Below are positions 44,543 through 49,217 of a stretch of 49,217 nt of DNA, piece by piece. The number at the start of each line of letters is the position of its first letter. Position 1 is the stretch's first letter. Below the pieces are notes generated by a model that was not told the origin of the DNA, ran no database searches, and worked only from the letters and a program-made list of their open reading frames with translations. The stretch is from assembly GCF_013822155.1 (NCBI RefSeq), contig NZ_PNJW01000018.1, positions 1 to 49,217 on the forward strand, written 5' to 3'. Source of the stretch: Flavobacterium sp. GTDB taxonomy: Bacteria; Bacteroidota; Bacteroidia; Flavobacteriales; Flavobacteriaceae. A program made the position numbers and the translations under genes.

Positions 44543-44606
44543 TAATTGAATAGCCTGTAGAAGGTGAAAAAAATTAACAAACCCAATTCAACCTAATTAT
44601 TTAATT

Positions 44607-45182
44607 ATGAAAAGAAACCTAATTGTTTCTGTTGCCCAACAAGAAACTAAAAGCAAGATGAGGGAAAATCTGTCCCAATTCTTTTTGAGTTTTCGTAACT
44701 CAATGAATGTCAAAGTACTTATATTATTAGTACTACCTCTTATTAGCTTCGCACAAAATGTTAAAATTGAAAATGCTGATGTTTTTTTTAAATCAGCACA
44801 ATTATCAAATGTGTCGAGAAGTAACGAGATAAATCAAATCAAATCTTTGATTAAAGATTTACACACTTCGGTTTATTTGGAAAAAGGCAGAGTGAATACT
44901 TATGGCGAATCTCCAAAATGTTTGTTTACAGATGTAGAATCTATTTCACTTCTAAAAGACTTAAGAACAGACTTAAGTTCAATAGAAATTGTAACAATCA
45001 ATATAAAAAGTCAAAAAGATTTAACTGCCATAATTGATTTAGATACATTTTTAAGTTATCCATCAATCAAAGTGATTCATTTGAATGTACATTTTGATTG
45101 TACTGCGGATATGTTGTATCCAATGATAAAATATGTAAAATCAAACTACACTATTTTATATAGTGTTGAAAAACCTTCCTAA
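44607..45182 (+). CDS. Small exported protein upstream of giant adhesin, unknown function
   Basis: The 191-residue protein has an unusually long, basic N-terminal extension before the hydrophobic segment LILLVLPLISFAQ (about residues 38-50). The alternative ATG at 44703 would begin right at this signal peptide; I keep the upstream ATG but the choice is open. The mature part has repeated Leu/Ile spacing (SISLLKDLRTDLSSIEIVTI, TFLSYPSIKVIHLNV) that looks like short LRR-like or alpha/beta strands, and only two Cys. It lies 39 bp before the giant repeat protein on the same strand. Small exported genes often precede such adhesins in Flavobacterium; the role is unknown. Confidence 0.65.
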   Translation: MKRNLIVSVAQQETKSKMRENLSQFFLSFRNSMNVKVLILLVLPLISFAQNVKIENADVFFKSAQLSNVSRSNEINQIKSLIKDLHTSVYLEKGRVNTYGESPKCLFTDVESISLLKDLRTDLSSIEIVTINIKSQKDLTAIIDLDTFLSYPSIKVIHLNVHFDCTADMLYPMIKYVKSNYTILYSVEKPS

Positions 45183-45221
45183 CATTCATTTAAAGGAAAT
45201 TAATCCGATAAAGATTATATC

Positions 45222-48200
45222 ATGAAGAATATTTACTCAAAACTAAACCTAAACTCTAATTACCTACTACTAATTTTATTAGTATTTATTGGTAATTTGT
45301 ATGTGGTTAATGCTCAGATAAAGGTTCCCTTTACACAGCGAACGTCAATTTATACCCCTGGCAAAACCATTTACAATGTAAAAGGTGATTTTACCATGAT
45401 TGGTAATACCAACCTTACACTAGTCAATTATGGAGACGAAACCTCTAACAATAACAACATGCAATATGTTGATATTGATGGTGATTCCAATACTTGGAAT
45501 TCTTCGTCCTCTAATTTAACTTTTTCAACTGAAAATGGTGCAGATCCTGCCTGTTCGAATATTGTTTATGCAGGTTTGTATTGGACCGGTAGAGCATCTG
45601 ATGGTTCAAGTAGTCCTAACATTTTTACTATTGAAAAACAAATACCGGGTGGCACACAAACCATTAATCAAAATTATACGGTTGGACATAATCAAGCTAT
45701 AGCAAATACAAGCTATACAATGACAGTAACCAGAGATAATCCAACAAACACAAATCGTAGTCCAATTTATACTTTTACAAGTGGATCAACTACCTATGTG
45801 TTTAGATTTACAAATAATACGGGTGCAAACCGTGTTACTCTATCTGTAAATGGCGGAACTGCTGTAAATGTTCCTGTTAGTTATACAACATCAGGATCAA
45901 CAGGAACAGCAACTCTAACTACACCTTATGTAATTGCAAATGGCACCGTTAATCTTAGAATTAATAGTTTAGTTCGTGATACAGCAACCAATTTATCAAC
46001 AACAAATACAGAAACAACTTCATTTGCAAATGTAAATGTTGCCGGAACTATTATTGGCACCACAACAGTTACAAAAACATTTGACAAAAGAAAAGTATCA
46101 ATAAAAGGCCCTAACTCAGCAAGTTATACCCTTTTAACAGCTGACGATGACGATATATATTATCCTGTCAATGGTGATGGATTTATGTATTCCGGCTATG
46201 TAGAAGTAACCGATTATGTTAGAACAAACGGAATTGGTGCTTATACAGTAGCAGATGTTGCTTTAATTGAAGGTAATGGTGGCGGAACCGGATACTACGG
46301 TGGATGGGGATTAATAGTCGTTTATGAAAATGATAAAATGAAATGGAGAGATGTAACTGTTTTTGACGGTCACTCTTATGTTGCAGGTAGTGTTACTGCT
46401 GATTTTGAAATTCCAGTATCTGGTTTTAACACAGCTCAATCTGGAGCTATCAACATGAAATTAGGAATGATGGCTGGTGAAGGTGATCGCGGAATTTCCG
46501 GTGATTATTTTCAAATTAGAAATTATCTTGATACAAGTTGGGTAACGCTAAACCATGGAGGAAATAGCACAAACAACTTCTTTAATTCATCCATCTTTAC
46601 CGGAGGAAATACTAGAAATCCTAACATTTTAAATAATACAGGTTTAGATATTAGTATGTTCAATATACCTAATACAGGAAACTCTGTAATAACTAACAAT
46701 CAATCTTCTACCCGCTTTAGATATGGCACAACACAAGACACCTATGTTATTTTTAACTTAACAATGTCTGTTGATGCTTATGTTCCTGAAACAGAAGGTA
46801 TGTTGTCAATCATTAGTATTGGCGGAGTTCCCTTTAATCCCGGAGACTTAAGTAGTGCACAACCGGGTCAAGAAGTTGAGTTTGGTATAGATATTAAAAA
46901 CCTTGGGACTGAAGCGGTAAACAATTATAAATTAGTTATTCCAATTCCATTTACTTCAACATATGTTCCTGGAAGTTTAAACACATCTATATTTTTCTCA
47001 CCAGATCCAATTCCTAATAATTTATATTATGATGCAAATCTTGGAGCTACTGGTTCATTAGTATGGGATTTTGGAACGTTACCATTACCCGCTAATCCTC
47101 AAACATTATTAGCTTCTTTACGCTTTAAATTAAAAGCAACTGAAAATTGTGCCATACTGTCTAATCCTGACTGTGTTAACAGTATTATTGTTTTAGGTAG
47201 TACTTCTGGTACTGGAAACATTACAGGAACCCCTTTTAAAGACAGAGGATTAATCTTAGGATATGATAATTCAAATGGAAGTTGTCAAGGTCAACCAATT
47301 CCTCAACCTCTTGGAGTAGGCATAAATGCTGGTGCTTTTGTTGCTCAAAATTGTCAAGATATACCGTTAATTAGAAATTTTTCCTATTGTAATGTAACAG
47401 AACCTATTCCTGCTTCACAATTAGCCGCACAATTCCCTCCGGGAACTAAATTCTATGCTACATATCCTGTTACAACACCGGAAATCACATCATTTCCTGT
47501 AACTCCTGGTATTACAACTACCTATTATGGTGTAATTCCTAATAGTAACGGATGTCATTTTGAATTTACCATGTCGTTTTGTGGAGAAATTATTGCTATC
47601 AACGATACTATTAACTCCGTAGAATGTATAACAAACGGATTGATAGGTAATGCTTTAGTAAATGATTCTGTAAACGGTGTTCAAGCTTCAGCTTCTAATG
47701 TTACATTTACTGTAGATTCTGGAAGCAATCCAAATATCACATTTGATGCCCAAGGAAATATTTCAGTTACCGCTGGAATAGCAGCTGGTCAATACATTTT
47801 TGGATATACTATTTGTGAAATAATGAATCCAACAAATTGTATTTCAGCAACGATAACAATAAATATAGTTGACACCACTGAACCAACAATTGCAGCGTTA
47901 CCTGCAGAATCTACAATTAATTGTCCTGCCACGCCTGATTTTGCTCAAGCTATAGCAAATGATAGTTGTGGAACAGTAACATTATCCTTTGTAGATGTTC
48001 GAACAGATGGTGATTGTGCCGGTTCTTATTCTATTACCAGAACATGGACAGCCACTGATGCTTCAGGAAATACTTCAACTGCATCTCAAACTATAAATGT
48101 TCAAGATGTTTCAGGTCCAGTTATTGCAGATTTACCAATTGAATCTACCATAAATTGTCCTGCGGTTCCTCAATTTACACAGGCAACTGCTACAGACGAA

Positions 48201-49217
48201 TGTGGATCTGAATTTACATTAAGTTTCACAGATGTTACTACTAACGGTGCTTGTGCCGGTTCATATTCTATTACAAGAACTTGGACGGCTACGGATACTT
48301 GTGGAAATTCATCTACAGCAACTCAAACTATAAACGTACAAGATATTACGGCTCCAGTTATTGCAGATTTACCGGGTGAAACAACAATCAGTTGTTTACC
48401 ATCTATTGTAACAAGATTTAGTTTGAATTTTGTTGAGGCAACGGCTACAGACGAATGTAATTCTGAGTTTACTTTAACTTTTAATGATGTAAGAACAGAT
48501 GGTGATTGTGCAGGTTCATATTCTGTAACTAGAACATGGACAGCTACGGATACTTGTGGAAATTCTTCTACTGCTTCACAAACAATAAATGTAGAAGACA
48601 TAGTTGCTCCTATTATTAATGCTCTTCCTGCTGAATCAACCATTCAATGTCCTGCAGTTCCTGAATTCGCACAAGCAACAGCTTCTGACGAATGTGGCTC
48701 AGAATTTTCGCTTAGTTTTAATGACATTACTACTTCAGGATCATGTGCCGGTTCATATTCTATCACTAGAACTTGGACGGCTACAGACACTTGTGGAAAT
48801 TCATCTACAGCAACTCAAACAATAAATGTTGAAGATAATACTATTCCTGTTTTAGTAAATCAGGGTACCGATACAACTATTAGTTGCCCTTTAACTCCAG
48901 CTTTTACAGCTCCTACAGCTTCTGACACATGTGACTCTGCTCCGGTAATTAGTTTTACTGATGCGACTACTGCTGGCGATTGTTTAGGTACTTCAATAGT
49001 AACTAGAACTTGGATTGCAACTGATGCTTGTGGCAATGTTTCTAATCCGGTAAGTCAGACCATCACTGTTCAAGACATAACTGCTCCTGTTACTCCTGAA
49101 GCTCCTGCTGCTCTAACGCTTGCTTGTGCTTCTGAAGTTCCTGCAGCTGTTTCTTTAACAGCTACTGATAATTGTGCCGGTGAAATCACTGCTTCCGGTG
49201 TTGATACAATCGCAGCT
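45222..49217 (+). CDS. Giant secreted adhesin with HYR-like tandem repeats (3' partial)
   Basis: At least 1332 residues are encoded and the frame is open to the end of the window. The N terminus is a signal peptide ending VVNAQ (about residue 32), followed by a domain (about 35-520) with VKGDFTMIGNT, YVDIDGDSNTW, IVYAGLYWTG and GEGDRGISGDYFQI that matches the SPOR-tailed protein at 35071. A DUF11-like stretch (SIGGVPFNPGDLSSAQPGQE, IDIKNLGTEAVNNYKL) and a Cys-rich linker come next. From about 47880 six HYR-like repeats of 78-85 residues follow, each with C-P, D-E/S/T-C, C-A-G-S-Y and T-W-x-A-T-D-x-C/S-G-N. A type B sorting domain would be expected past the window edge. Probable role: surface or gliding adhesin. 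Confidence 0.85.
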   Translation, partial: MKNIYSKLNLNSNYLLLILLVFIGNLYVVNAQIKVPFTQRTSIYTPGKTIYNVKGDFTMIGNTNLTLVNYGDETSNNNNMQYVDIDGDSNTWNSSSSNLTFSTENGADPACSNIVYAGLYWTGRASDGSSSPNIFTIEKQIPGGTQTINQNYTVGHNQAIANTSYTMTVTRDNPTNTNRSPIYTFTSGSTTYVFRFTNNTGANRVTLSVNGGTAVNVPVSYTTSGSTGTATLTTPYVIANGTVNLRINSLVRDTATNLSTTNTETTSFANVNVAGTIIGTTTVTKTFDKRKVSIKGPNSASYTLLTADDDDIYYPVNGDGFMYSGYVEVTDYVRTNGIGAYTVADVALIEGNGGGTGYYGGWGLIVVYENDKMKWRDVTVFDGHSYVAGSVTADFEIPVSGFNTAQSGAINMKLGMMAGEGDRGISGDYFQIRNYLDTSWVTLNHGGNSTNNFFNSSIFTGGNTRNPNILNNTGLDISMFNIPNTGNSVITNNQSSTRFRYGTTQDTYVIFNLTMSVDAYVPETEGMLSIISIGGVPFNPGDLSSAQPGQEVEFGIDIKNLGTEAVNNYKLVIPIPFTSTYVPGSLNTSIFFSPDPIPNNLYYDANLGATGSLVWDFGTLPLPANPQTLLASLRFKLKATENCAILSNPDCVNSIIVLGSTSGTGNITGTPFKDRGLILGYDNSNGSCQGQPIPQPLGVGINAGAFVAQNCQDIPLIRNFSYCNVTEPIPASQLAAQFPPGTKFYATYPVTTPEITSFPVTPGITTTYYGVIPNSNGCHFEFTMSFCGEIIAINDTINSVECITNGLIGNALVNDSVNGVQASASNVTFTVDSGSNPNITFDAQGNISVTAGIAAGQYIFGYTICEIMNPTNCISATITINIVDTTEPTIAALPAESTINCPATPDFAQAIANDSCGTVTLSFVDVRTDGDCAGSYSITRTWTATDASGNTSTASQTINVQDVSGPVIADLPIESTINCPAVPQFTQATATDECGSEFTLSFTDVTTNGACAGSYSITRTWTATDTCGNSSTATQTINVQDITAPVIADLPGETTISCLPSIVTRFSLNFVEATATDECNSEFTLTFNDVRTDGDCAGSYSVTRTWTATDTCGNSSTASQTINVEDIVAPIINALPAESTIQCPAVPEFAQATASDECGSEFSLSFNDITTSGSCAGSYSITRTWTATDTCGNSSTATQTINVEDNTIPVLVNQGTDTTISCPLTPAFTAPTASDTCDSAPVISFTDATTAGDCLGTSIVTRTWIATDACGNVSNPVSQTITVQDITAPVTPEAPAALTLACASEVPAAVSLTATDNCAGEITASGVDTIAA
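47880..49217 (+). repeat. Tandem HYR-like coding repeats, six visible copies
   Basis: Copies start near 47880, 48114, 48351, 48606, 48843 and 49083, giving periods of 234, 237, 255, 237 and 240 bp. The third copy has a 6-residue (18-bp) insertion, LPSIVTRFSLN replacing PAVPQ before the ATATDEC block. Copies 2-4 are the most alike; copies 5 and 6 have drifted. The array runs off the window. Confidence 0.88.

Larger units (their letters stand above)
44054..44606. other. 553-bp gene-free AT-rich region with palindrome and structured leader
   Basis: This is the longest gene-free stretch. 44054-44440 is mostly A/T runs, including a 16-bp perfect palindrome ATTTTATCGATAAAAT at 44309-44324 (a second TTTATCG lies at 44289-44295 region). 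From about 44440 the composition is less extreme. ACGGGA at 44494-44499 pairs with TCCCGT at 44537-44542 around a 37-nt loop, and then about 60 nt lead to the ATG at 44607. A TATTTTG near 44480 is only a partial -7 match. I see no tRNA or known riboswitch. Confidence 0.5.

Noticed and set aside
47880..49217. CRISPR-like repeat array
   Set aside because: The repeats are about 240 bp, lie in one open frame and encode a conserved Cys-rich protein module; there are no short identical repeats with unique spacers.

Overview
The window looks like chromosome of a Flavobacteriaceae bacterium, most likely Flavobacterium or a close relative. The evidence is low GC, Bacteroidota-type promoters (TAnnTTTG boxes shortly before starts), several secreted proteins with type IX secretion system (T9SS) sorting tails, a DUF6029 barrel, 2TM-domain signalling genes, and a DnaX without the usual zinc-finger cysteines. 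I saw no tRNA or rRNA gene, CRISPR array, prophage or intact transposon. All database-type assignments are from memory of the families; nothing was searched.

Layout. 1-5817: envelope glycan genes (tail of a probable LTA-synthase-like protein, GT9, then leftward GT2, LPS-type kinase and methyltransferase, then rightward GT2 and GT4). 5807-9759: housekeeping (threonylcarbamoyl-AMP synthase, CCA-adding enzyme, heme A synthase, and a CDP-alcohol phosphatidyltransferase broken by two apparent -1 frameshifts). 9758-15789: a thioredoxin-fold/secretion cluster (DUF6029 and TlpA-like leftward; two Omp28-like proteins and a small T9SS cargo rightward). 15844-21718: a leftward signalling block (TonB-dependent receptor; then a helical-repeat exported protein, a LytS-type kinase fused to a 2TM domain, two stand-alone 2TM proteins and a LytTR regulator). 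21911-26692: Nudix hydrolase, PRiA4-ORF3-like protein, nucleoid-associated protein, a small Cys-rich protein and an ABC exporter. 26709-36744: two T9SS type-B surface proteins, an esterase and a SPOR-tailed exported protein. 36807-44053: typA, dnaX (reading frame broken at an A10 tract), and a polyphosphate operon (sixA-ppk1-ppx). 44054-49217: a 553-bp AT-rich leader region, a small exported protein and a giant repeat-rich adhesin that runs off the window.

The most interesting item is in the signalling block. The promoter of the helical-repeat/2TM-kinase/LytTR operon and that of the neighbouring TonB receptor share a matching architecture: two 9-bp direct repeats (TGARTTGTW) separated by exactly 12 bp, followed 34 bp later in the direction of transcription by a near-consensus -7 box. 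Repeat length and 21-bp period match the known geometry of LytTR-domain binding sites. This suggests a self-regulating surface-receptor regulon controlled by the adjacent kinase/regulator pair.

Second in interest is dnaX. The zero frame ends soon after domain III, and a -1 shift on A AAA AAG would give full-length tau. This could be programmed gamma/tau production. However, the phosphatidyltransferase gene carries two more one-base losses in T6 runs, so homopolymer miscalls in the assembly are a serious alternative.
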